Notes under the pieces: generated by a model
The model's database searches: none
Told to the model about the DNA's origin: nothing
The model's input: only the letters and a program-made list of their open reading frames with translations
Part shown: positions 43,270 through 50,507 of the stretch, piece after piece
Layout: each line of letters opens with the position of its first letter
Numbering within the stretch: the stretch's first letter is position 1
Origin: Actinacidiphila bryophytorum
Lineage (GTDB): Bacteria; Actinomycetota; Actinomycetes; Streptomycetales; Streptomycetaceae
Direction: 5' to 3'
Assembly (NCBI RefSeq): GCF_016916835.1
Contig: NZ_JAFFIX010000002.1
Location: forward strand, 62,001-126,000
DNA length: 64,000 nt
Program-made: the position numbers and the translations under genes

Positions 43270-43404
43270 TGTTTCTCGCCCCTACGGGGAATCGGTGGCC
43301 GACCCGGCGGAGCGGGGCAGTCGGCCGGCGCGGGAGGTCCAGGCTACGGGCGGCTCGGGGATCCGGTGCTTCGACCAGCCCGCCGCCGCGCCCGCACGGT
43401 TCCG

Positions 43405-44244
43405 TCAGGTGGTGGGGTAGTCCGTGGAACGGCTGACCTCGGCCCACTTGTTGGCCTCGGCCAGACGGCCTTCCTCCGAGCTGATCGCGATCCCCAGGGC
43501 GTCACTGCCGAGCAGCAGCCGACGCGGGGGCTCCTCGGCATCCACGGCGCCGATGATCGCGCGGGCCATGCGGTCAGGGTCACCGGGCTCGTTGCCGGCG
43601 TAGTCCGCGAACCGGGCCAGCCACAGGCCCACGGTCTCCTCGTAGTCGGGGGTTACGGGACCGGAAGACTCCGCCGCACCCGCGGCCCAGCCGGTGCGGA
43701 TGCCGCCCGGCTCGACGATGGTGACCTTGACACCGAACGGTGCCACCTCGTTCGCCAATGCCTCGGAGAACCCCTCGACGGCGAACTTCGCGGTCTGGTA
43801 GGCGCTCAGGCCAGGCGTACCACCCACACGTCCGCCGATAGAGGAGATCTGCACGATGTGCCCGGACCGCTGGCGGCGCATGACGGGAAGGACCGCCCGG
43901 GTCATGTTGACCACGCCGTACAGGTTGGTATCGACCTGCGCGCGGAACTCATCCTCGGGGAAGTCCTCTACCGAGCCGCTGGTGGCGTAGCCGGCGTTGT
44001 TGACGACGACGTCAACCGATCCGAACCGCTCCACCGCCGCGGCCACCACGTCCCGGGACTGGGACGGAGAGGTGACGTCCAGCGCCACCGCCACCAGCTG
44101 GTCCGGGTGCCCGGCCCCCAGGGAAGCCAGCGCCTCTGGTTTGCGGGAAGTCACCACAATGTTGTCGCCGGCCTCCAGGGCCGCGAGCACCAGAGCCTTA
44201 CCCAGGCCCTGCGAGCCCCCCGTGATCAGCCAAGTCCGTGCCAT
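43405..44244 (-). CDS. SDR-family oxidoreductase (island copy 2)
   Basis: A 279-residue SDR: TGGSQGLGKAL (~8-18), NNAG (~81), VQISSIGG serine and YQTAKFA (YxxxK, ~148), then VEPGGIRTGW. It is paralogous to the next SDR downstream. It is the first gene of the leftward island operon and divergent from a TetR regulator, with a 9-bp inverted repeat in the gap. The substrate is unknown; proteins of this type are often annotated as oxidoreductases acting on small alcohols or ketones. Confidence 0.87.
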   Translation of the reverse strand: MARTWLITGGSQGLGKALVLAALEAGDNIVVTSRKPEALASLGAGHPDQLVAVALDVTSPSQSRDVVAAAVERFGSVDVVVNNAGYATSGSVEDFPEDEFRAQVDTNLYGVVNMTRAVLPVMRRQRSGHIVQISSIGGRVGGTPGLSAYQTAKFAVEGFSEALANEVAPFGVKVTIVEPGGIRTGWAAGAAESSGPVTPDYEETVGLWLARFADYAGNEPGDPDRMARAIIGAVDAEEPPRRLLLGSDALGIAISSEEGRLAEANKWAEVSRSTDYPTT

Positions 44245-44322
44245 GACGCGTTGCCTCGTTTCGTCTCCTGTTCACCGCCCCGAACGGGACGGCAACTCCA
44301 CCGTAGACGAAATTGACTTAAT

Positions 44323-44358
44323 TGCAACACTTGCGATGCAGTACTTAGTAGTGTTGCA
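44323..44358. promoter_or_regulatory. inverted repeat TGCAACACT ... AGTGTTGCA (TetR operator candidate)
   Basis: Perfect 9-bp arms at 44323-44331 and 44350-44358 lie in the gap between the SDR operon and the divergent TetR gene. The surrounding sequence is A/T-rich, as expected of promoters. Confidence 0.6.
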
Positions 44359-44414
44359 TCTCACATCGGGAGGTTCGGCATCTAAGTGGGGCTCGCGAGT
44401 AGAATAGCGGAATC

Positions 44415-44960
44415 ATGAGAGCTGACGCCGCGCGTAACCTGACTGCCGTCCTCCATGCCGGAGCTCAACTCCTGGCCGAGGACCCGGGTACCTCCATGGC
44501 GGCCATCGCCAGCGCCGCGGGGGTGGACCGGACCACCGTCCACCGTCGCTTCGCAAACCGTGAAGTCCTGCTCAGCGCCGTTTTCCAGGCCAAGCTCGAC
44601 TCCGCCGAACGCGTTCTGGACGAAGCCCGCCTGGTTGAGGCCCCCCTGCCGGTCGCCCTCCACCGCTACCTGGAGGGGATCATCCCCGTCAGCCGCGAAT
44701 GGCCGGTCGACACGCGCCTCATGATGCAGAAAGACCCCGCCGCCCGTGTCCGCCGACAAGAGCAGAGTGCACGCCTCGACGCCTTCATCCGCCGCGCGTT
44801 GGACGAGGGCTACCTGCGCGCCGACGTTGACGCGGCCTGGGCGCGGACGATCCTGGACGAACTCGTCGACACTGTCGCCCACCGGTTCCCCGACCTGGAA
44901 CCTCCGCAGGCCGCCGATCTCGTCGCCGACACCCTCCTGAACGGCCTCGGCGCGACCTGA
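44415..44960 (+). CDS. TetR-family regulator of the island SDR operon
   Basis: A 181-residue TetR protein. Helix-turn-helix: SMAAIASAAGVDRTTVHRRFANREVLLSAVF (~27-57), with a C-terminal ligand-binding half. It is divergent from the SDR/ALDH operon with a perfect inverted repeat between them, so autorepression plus control of that operon is likely (inference). Confidence 0.86.
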   Translation: MRADAARNLTAVLHAGAQLLAEDPGTSMAAIASAAGVDRTTVHRRFANREVLLSAVFQAKLDSAERVLDEARLVEAPLPVALHRYLEGIIPVSREWPVDTRLMMQKDPAARVRRQEQSARLDAFIRRALDEGYLRADVDAAWARTILDELVDTVAHRFPDLEPPQAADLVADTLLNGLGAT

Positions 44961-45380
44961 CACCTCACCCAAGCACGACGGACCCCGCACTCGGACAAAG
45001 AACTCTGGCCGTAGACGCCTGAATACAGCCCCTCGCCAAGGAGCGCCTCATGCCGCGTTCAGGCTTCAGGCCCTCAATCGGTGCAGCGCAGGTCCGAAAG
45101 CAAGCCACGCTCGACACCTTGTAGGAAGTCGACAGGACTTCAACCTTGCGTGGACTGAGTTCTGCCAGCGCCGTTGCACGCTCCTTGCACACATGGCCAC
45201 GGCTCGGCCACGGCTACGACCTGCACGTACCCAGCCCTCAACACCGATCACAACAAAGTCGCAGGTCAGGGGGCTCACCATACTAGAGCGCTACGCGGCT
45301 AGAACCTCTGACCTACGCATTGCGATACGTCGGCCACGAGTGTCCGATAGGCCTGGATTCCAAGGTCACCCGAAACAAGG
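44961..45380. other. gene-free stretch near the tRNA end of the island
   Basis: No supported gene. A degenerate second copy of the att-like sequence (GACCTACGCATTGCGA, 45310-45325) is present, about 100 bp from the tRNA, compatible with an older or tandem integration scar. The place where an integrase gene would be expected holds none that can be recognised. Confidence 0.45.
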
Positions 45381-45410
45381 AACCCCAGGTCAGCAGCCTG
45401 ACCTGGGGTT
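45381..45410 (-). terminator. perfect hairpin terminator after tRNA-Thr
   Basis: AACCCCAGGTCAG (45381-45393) pairs perfectly with CTGACCTGGGGTT (45398-45410) across a 4-base loop, starting 6 bp after the tRNA 3' end on the minus strand. Confidence 0.75.
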
Positions 45411-45415
45411 CACCA

Positions 45416-45492
45416 TGGAGCCGCCTTCGGGATTCGAACCCGAGACCTACGCATTACGAGTGCGTTGCTCTGGCCAACTGAGCTAAGGCGGC
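45416..45492 (-). tRNA. tRNA-Thr (anticodon CGT), island integration target
   Basis: Full cloverleaf: acceptor GCCGCCT/AGGCGGC, D-stem GCTC/GAGC, anticodon stem ACGCA/TGCGT around loop CTCGTAA (anticodon CGT, decoding ACG), and a T-arm with TTCGAAT. CCA is encoded (45416-45418). Its 3' half (45421-45460) is repeated at 37767-37806, marking the tRNA as the insertion site of the intervening ~7.7-kb island. Confidence 0.95.
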
Positions 45493-45594
45493 GTGCTGCG
45501 CGCTCGGGGCCAAGGGTGGCAGGCGCAGCGGGGGCAAGTCTACAGGGTTGTGGGGGGTGGTACTGACCGGGTGGGGATCTTGGAAGGGTGCAGG

Positions 45595-47244
45595 TCAGGT
45601 GCACTTCTTGTGGGGCGGGGGGACGGTGCCGGACAGGAGGTAGGCGTTGACGGCGGTGTCGATGCAGGTGGAGCCGCGGGCGTAGGCGGTGTGGCCGTCG
45701 CCGTCGTAGGTGAGGAGGTGGCCGGAGGAGAGCTGGGCGGCGAGGGACCGCGCCCAGGTGTAGGGGGTGGCCGGGTCACGGGTGGTGCCGACGACCAGGA
45801 TCGGGGCGGCGCCCTTGGCCTGGATGCGTTCGGGGTGGCCGGTGGCGGGCAGCGTCCAGTAGCCGCAGATCAGGGAGGACCAGGCCAGGGCGGTGCCGAA
45901 GTGCGGGGAGGCGGCGCGGAAGCTCGCGACGGCTTTCTTGACGTCGGCCGGGGAGCGGAAGGCCGGGGGGAGGTCGAGGCAGTTCACGGCGGCGTTGGCG
46001 TACATCAGGTTGCTGTACTTGCCGGCTTCGTCGCGCTCGTAGTAGCTGTCGGACAGCTGCAGCAGCGGGGCGCCGTCACCCTTGTTCGCGCTGATCAGGG
46101 CGCCGCGCAGGGCGGGCCAGGCCTCCTGGTCGTACATCGCGGCGATGACGCCGGTGGTGCCGAGGGCCTCGGTGAGGGGGCGGTCGGTGCCGGTGGGGAG
46201 CGGGTGCTTGTCGAGGCCGGCGAAGAGGGCGTCGAGGCGGGTGCCGGCGTCGGCGGCGGAGGTGCGGCCGAGGGGGCAGTCGGAGCGTTTGACGCAGTCG
46301 CGGGCGAAGGCGTCGAAGGCGACCTCGAAGCCGCCGGCCTGGACGCGGGAGCTTTCCAGGGCGTTCACGGAGGGGTCCATGGCGCCGTCGAGTACGAGCC
46401 GGCCGACGCGCTGGGGGAACAGGCCGGCGTAGGTGGCGCCGAGGAAGGTGCCGTAGGACTTGCCGACGTAGTTGAGCTTGGGGTCGCCGAGCAGCTGGCG
46501 CAGGACGTCCATGTCGCGGGCCGAGTCGACGGTCGAGACGTGGCCGATGAGGGCGGCGGACATCTTCTTGCAGCCGTCGGCGAAGGTGCGGTCGGCGGCG
46601 GCGAGCTTCTCGGTCTCCGCGGTGGTGTCGGGGGTGGAGTCGACGGCCGTGTACGCGTCCATCTGCTTGTCGCTGAGGCATTTGACGGGCTCGCTGCGGG
46701 CGACGCCGCGGGGGTCGACGGCGGCCATGTCGTAGCGGGCGGTGACGGCGGCGGGGTAGCCGGTGGCCGCGTACTGCAGGTAGTCGATGGCGGAGCCGCC
46801 GGGGCCGCCGGGGTTGACCAGCAGCGAGCCGAGGCGTTTGCCGGGGCCGGACGCCTTCTTGCGGGCGACGGCGAGTTTGAGGTCGTCGCGCGCGACGGGG
46901 TGGGCGTAGTCGAGCGGGACCTTCATGGAGGCGCACTCGAAGTCCGGGACGCCGCAGGAGCGCCAGCTGAGCTTCTGCTTGTAGTACGGCTCCAGGTCGG
47001 CGGGGATGGCGGCGGGGAGTGGGGCGAGGGTGGCCGTGGTGGTCGGTGAGGCGGCCGTGTCGGACGGGGCGGGGGCGGCGGTCGCGGCCGGGACGGAGGA
47101 GGGGGCGGAGACGGAGGCGGCGGCCTGGTGGCCGGTGCCGCCGGAACAGGCCGACAGCAGCAGCCCGGTCACCGCGATCACGGCGGCCGGGATGCGGAAG
47201 GGGCGGGTGCGGTGCATGGGGTGCACGTGGTGCGTGGGGTGCAT
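45595..47244 (-). CDS. secreted lipoprotein alpha/beta hydrolase, tripeptidyl aminopeptidase (TAP) family
   Basis: A 549-residue exported lipoprotein. Residues ~17-33 form the signal peptide with lipobox LLLSAC. A Ser/Ala/Pro/Thr linker follows. The hydrolase domain has VNPGGPGGSAIDY (oxyanion region), GKSYGTFLG (nucleophile Ser ~250), GTTRDPATPY (Asp) and DGDGHTAYARGSTC (His), with the TAP-like C-terminus. It would cleave N-terminal peptides outside the cell (family knowledge). GGGAGG lies before ATG 47244. A neighbour of holB, an arrangement I recall from S. coelicolor. Confidence 0.87.
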   Translation of the reverse strand: MHPTHHVHPMHRTRPFRIPAAVIAVTGLLLSACSGGTGHQAAASVSAPSSVPAATAAPAPSDTAASPTTTATLAPLPAAIPADLEPYYKQKLSWRSCGVPDFECASMKVPLDYAHPVARDDLKLAVARKKASGPGKRLGSLLVNPGGPGGSAIDYLQYAATGYPAAVTARYDMAAVDPRGVARSEPVKCLSDKQMDAYTAVDSTPDTTAETEKLAAADRTFADGCKKMSAALIGHVSTVDSARDMDVLRQLLGDPKLNYVGKSYGTFLGATYAGLFPQRVGRLVLDGAMDPSVNALESSRVQAGGFEVAFDAFARDCVKRSDCPLGRTSAADAGTRLDALFAGLDKHPLPTGTDRPLTEALGTTGVIAAMYDQEAWPALRGALISANKGDGAPLLQLSDSYYERDEAGKYSNLMYANAAVNCLDLPPAFRSPADVKKAVASFRAASPHFGTALAWSSLICGYWTLPATGHPERIQAKGAAPILVVGTTRDPATPYTWARSLAAQLSSGHLLTYDGDGHTAYARGSTCIDTAVNAYLLSGTVPPPHKKCT

Positions 47245-47331
47245 CGGCTGCTCAGGTCCTCCCGACGGATGGGTGCGAGCGTAACCGGCCGCGGGCGGTG
47301 GCAGCCGGGAACGGTGTCCCCTAATGAGTGA

Positions 47332-48468
47332 TTACGAGTTTTGCGCCGGTTTGCGGGATTGCGGTGCGGTGTGGGGTGGGTAGGCAGCTTGTGGGGCCGC
47401 GGAGGGGGTGCGGGAGATGAGCGGGGCGTGAGGAGCGAGGGGAGCACGTGATGCGGGGGCCGTAGGGGAGGACGGGGCTTCGGGGGCGATGGGGGCCGCG
47501 GGGGCTACGGGGGTTGGTGCGGGGGACGGCGGGGTGACGGCCTTGGCCGGACCGTCGAGTTTTTCCGTCAGGTAGCCGGCGACCAGGGCGAAGAGTTCGC
47601 GGTGGGTGGCGACGCCGTCGATGACGCGCACCTCGTCGCCGTGCGGGTGCAGGGCGTCGCGCAAGCGGAGTGCGGCGGCGCCCGCGGCGGTCTCACCGGG
47701 GGCCGCGGCGAGCAGCAAGGAGGGATGCGGAAGTGATGATGGGGCCAGAGGTGGGTACAGACCGGAGATCCCGGCGGCGGCGCCGTAGCGGCCCGTGGTG
47801 GCGAGTGCTTCGTGTACGGCGCAAGGGGCGCCGGCGCCGACCCCGATGACGCCGGTGGCGGTAGGGGCGGGCAGTACGCGGTAGCGGCGCGCGACCTCGG
47901 CGAGTGCGGCGGAGTCACCGGCGCAGCCGGTGGGCAGCACGAGGACGAAGGAGTCGGCGAGCCCGCGCTTGGCGGCGAGGACGAAGCCGTCGTAGAGGTC
48001 GGGGTCCGCGTCGGCGGCGACATGGGCGACGACGACGGGGAAGCCGATGCCGGCTGCCTTCGGCGAGGCGTACTGCGGGGGCAGCCATACCCGGGTGCCT
48101 TCCTGCAGCTGGTCGAGGGTGCCGCCCGCGGGGTGCCCGAGGGTGCGCACCTCGGGCGGCGGCGGTGCGGGTTCCGGTGTACGGGCCGGCGGCGGCGGTA
48201 CGGCGACGAGCGCGGGCGCGGCCGCACTTGTGCCGGCCGCGCTACGGTCGGCGGCGCCGCTGCCCAGAAGCGGTACGGCCAGCGCTGCGGCCAGCAGCGC
48301 CGCGGCTCCGGCGGCGCCCGCGCGCAGGGCGGTGCCGGTACGGTCCTCGGGCAGTTCGTACGCCCGCCCGGCGCGCTCCGACCACCAGTGCCGGAGGGCA
48401 CGGTGCCCGAGCAGTACGGCCGCGGCAGCGGCCAGCACCATCGCTACCGACCGCACGACGTCAGCCAC
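47332..48468 (-). CDS. membrane-anchored esterase-like protein lacking the nucleophile serine
   Basis: A 378-residue protein. Two hydrophobic segments (AMVLAAAAAVLLG and AGAAGAAALLAAALAVPLLG) are followed by a Pro-rich linker and an esterase-D/mycolyltransferase-like alpha/beta fold (LQEGTRVWLPPQYASP, FPVVVAHV). Where such proteins have GxSxGG, this one has GVGAGAP, so the nucleophile is absent and enzymatic activity is doubtful. The C-terminal ~85 residues are Pro/Ala repeats. GTG 48468 has GAAGG 8-9 bases upstream. Role unknown; it could be a cell-wall-associated structural or binding protein. Confidence 0.6.
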   Translation of the reverse strand: MADVVRSVAMVLAAAAAVLLGHRALRHWWSERAGRAYELPEDRTGTALRAGAAGAAALLAAALAVPLLGSGAADRSAAGTSAAAPALVAVPPPPARTPEPAPPPPEVRTLGHPAGGTLDQLQEGTRVWLPPQYASPKAAGIGFPVVVAHVAADADPDLYDGFVLAAKRGLADSFVLVLPTGCAGDSAALAEVARRYRVLPAPTATGVIGVGAGAPCAVHEALATTGRYGAAAGISGLYPPLAPSSLPHPSLLLAAAPGETAAGAAALRLRDALHPHGDEVRVIDGVATHRELFALVAGYLTEKLDGPAKAVTPPSPAPTPVAPAAPIAPEAPSSPTAPASRAPLAPHAPLISRTPSAAPQAAYPPHTAPQSRKPAQNS

Positions 48469-48688
48469 GGCACACCCTTCGGGACGGTTGCGGTCCCGAG
48501 GGGGGCACGGCGGGCGGGACCACTGCCTGCACCATGCAACGGCGGCGGCGCCAGCCCGGGGTGTCGTCGCGCCCACACCCCGGTCGATCACCCAAACGGC
48601 TCCCCTCCGCGGGGCGGCGCCCTTCCGCTGGGCACAGCGGCCCCACGGCTCCCCTTGCCCGCGAGGGCACCCTCTCGCCGCCCGCGAG

Positions 48689-48892
48689 GCTCGGACGGCG
48701 CCCCTGCGCCGGGGCGGCACGCCTCCACCGGCCGCGGTGGCTCGGACGCTGCCCCTGCGCCGGGGCGGCACGCCTCCACCGGCCGCGGTGGCTCGGACGC
48801 TGCCCCTGCGCCGGGGCGGCGCGCTTCCGCCGGCCGCGGTGACTCGGACGCTGCCCCTGCGCCGGGGCGGCACGCCTCCACCGGCCGCGGTG
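48689..48892. repeat. tandem array, four copies of a 51-bp unit
   Basis: Units start at 48689, 48740, 48791 and 48842 with an exact 51-bp period; a fifth start (48893) diverges after ~9 bases. Each contains GCTCGGAC...GCCCCTGCGCCGGGGCGG...CCACCGGCCGCGGTG-type segments, which can form GC-rich hairpins. Copy 3 has several substitutions. Confidence 0.85.
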
Positions 48893-48960
48893 GCTCGGAC
48901 GGTTACCTTCCGCAAGGGGGCACCCCCCAGGGGCGCGGGGAACGGCGCGCTCAGCCCCTG

Positions 48961-49095
48961 CCGGGGCGCGGGTCGTCACCGACCCGAAGGGGCTCTTCGG
49001 TCCGTGCCGGACCACCGGCCGCGAGCGAAGCGAGATGGGGGCACCCCCAGGCAAAGCCCTGGGGGAGGGCCGGCCGCGCAGTTCCCCGCGCCCCT
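48961..49095. repeat. dispersed 135-bp repeat, copy A
   Basis: Nearly identical to 58327-58461. Shared blocks are ccggggcgcgggtcgtcac, aaggggctcttcggtccg, gcgagcgaagcgag, a gggcaccccc...ctgggggagg hairpin and an end block agttccccgcgcccct. Both copies are 135 bp and have the same orientation. Confidence 0.85.
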
Positions 49096-49290
49096 ACGTG
49101 CTCGGCCCAGCCGCAAGGGACACCCCGACCCCCGCGGCCGGCGGAAGCATACCCCCGCCGCAAGGGGAGCCGTGCGACCACCGCAGCCGGTGGATGCGCG
49201 CCCTTGGCACAAGGGGAGCCCCGGAGCCACCGCGGCCGGCGGATGCGCGCGCCCTTGCGCAAGGGGGCCGTTGGAACGGGGCAGGCGGGG

Positions 49291-50484
49291 CTAGGGCGTG
49301 CGGAGGGACAGGGTCAGGGACTCGACGGCCAGGAGGGGGGCGACGTTGCGGTCGAGGGCCTCGCGGCAGGCGAGCACGGCCTCGATCCGCCGCAGACTGT
49401 GCTCAGGCCGCGAACTCGCCGCGATCTTCCTGATCCCGTCCCCCACCTCCGTGTTGGCGATGCGCTCCCCCATCCCGAACTGAACGGTCAGCACGTCGCG
49501 GTAGAAGGAGGCGAGGTCGGTGAGAGCGAGGTCGAGGGAGTCCCGCTGCGTGCGGGTCGAGCGGCGCTTCTGGCGGTCGGCCAGCTCCTTCATCGCCCCC
49601 GCCGTCCCCCGCGGCATCCGCGAGCCCGCGCCCGCCGACGCCCCGAGCGCAGCCCGCAGCTCCTCCGTCTCCTTGGCGTCGACGCCCTCGGCGACCGCCT
49701 TGGCGTCCTCGGCCGCCGCGTCCACGAGTTCCTGCGCCGCCCGCAGGCACCCGCCGACGTCCGCGACCCGCAGCGGCACCCGCAGCACCGCCGCCCGCCG
49801 CTCCCGCGCGGCCTCGTCGGTGGCCAGCCGCCTGGCCCGCCCGATGTGGCCCTGCGTGGCCCTGGCGACCTCCGCCGCGAGCCCCGGGTCGATGCCGTCG
49901 CACCGGGTCAGCACGTCGGCGACGGCCTCCGCCGACGGTGTGCGCAGGCTGAGCAGCCGGCACCGCGAGCGGATCGTGGGCAGGGCGTCCTCGACGGAGG
50001 GCGCGCACAGCAGCCACACCGTGCGCGGGGCCGGCTCCTCGATCGCCTTGAGCAGGACGTTGGCCGCACCCTCGGTCAGCCGGTCGGCGTCCTCAAGGAC
50101 GATGACCTGCCACCGGCCGCCGGCCGGCGACATCGACGCCCGCCGTACCAGGTCGCGGGTGTCCTTGACGCCGATGGACAGCAGGTCGGTGCGGACGAAC
50201 TCGACGTCGGCGTGCGTGCCGACCAGCGTCGTGTGGCAGCCGTCGCAGAAGCCGCACCCGGGTGCGGCGCCCAGCGCGCGGTCGGGGCTGACGCACTGCA
50301 GGGCGGCGGCGAAGGCCCGGGCGGCGGTGGAGCGGCCCGAGCCGGGCGGGCCGGTGAAGAGCCAGGCGTGCGTCATCCGCGCCCCGCCCTGGCCGGTCGT
50401 CACGAGCGCGTCGGCGTCCGTCGCGGCGGCGGACAGCTCGGCCACCACAGGGGCCTGGCCGACCACGTCGTCCCATACGGTCAC
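49291..50484 (-). CDS. holB: DNA polymerase III clamp-loader subunit delta'
   Basis: A 397-residue AAA+ protein. Order: VWDDVVGQAPVVAEL, Walker-like GPPGSGRST (~45-53), a zinc module with GCGFCDGCH (~75-84), VIVLEDADRLTEGAANVLLKAIEEP (~128-152) and SRC sensor region TIRSRCRLLSL. It helps load the beta sliding clamp (established). The GTG start is in the standard position. Upstream on the same strand lies a MocR regulator rather than the tmk/topA genes that I recall beside holB in several Streptomyces. Confidence 0.93.
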   Translation of the reverse strand: MTVWDDVVGQAPVVAELSAAATDADALVTTGQGGARMTHAWLFTGPPGSGRSTAARAFAAALQCVSPDRALGAAPGCGFCDGCHTTLVGTHADVEFVRTDLLSIGVKDTRDLVRRASMSPAGGRWQVIVLEDADRLTEGAANVLLKAIEEPAPRTVWLLCAPSVEDALPTIRSRCRLLSLRTPSAEAVADVLTRCDGIDPGLAAEVARATQGHIGRARRLATDEAARERRAAVLRVPLRVADVGGCLRAAQELVDAAAEDAKAVAEGVDAKETEELRAALGASAGAGSRMPRGTAGAMKELADRQKRRSTRTQRDSLDLALTDLASFYRDVLTVQFGMGERIANTEVGDGIRKIAASSRPEHSLRRIEAVLACREALDRNVAPLLAVESLTLSLRTP

Positions 50485-50507
50485 CGCACACTCCCTTCAC
50501 CCACCGG

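Larger units (their letters stand above)
48469..49290. other. ~820-bp repeat-rich intergenic region
   Basis: No gene is supported. It contains a 4-copy 51-bp tandem array (48689-48892), a 135-bp dispersed repeat (48961-49095) and diverged versions of the tandem unit in inverted orientation (about 49130-49270). Long open frames across it on both strands are artefacts of the repeat period being a multiple of three. Confidence 0.7.

Noticed and set aside
44965..45192. 75-codon minus-strand open frame near the tRNA as an integrase remnant
   Set aside because: No tyrosine-recombinase residues (Arg, His-x-x-Arg, Tyr motifs) can be recognised in any frame.
45193..45486. 97-codon plus-strand frame ending in the tRNA
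   Set aside because: Its C-terminal part is simply the antisense reading of tRNA-Thr, a common false ORF.
48689..48892. Possible CRISPR array
   Set aside because: The four 51-bp units are contiguous, with no unique spacers between conserved repeats, and no cas genes are nearby.
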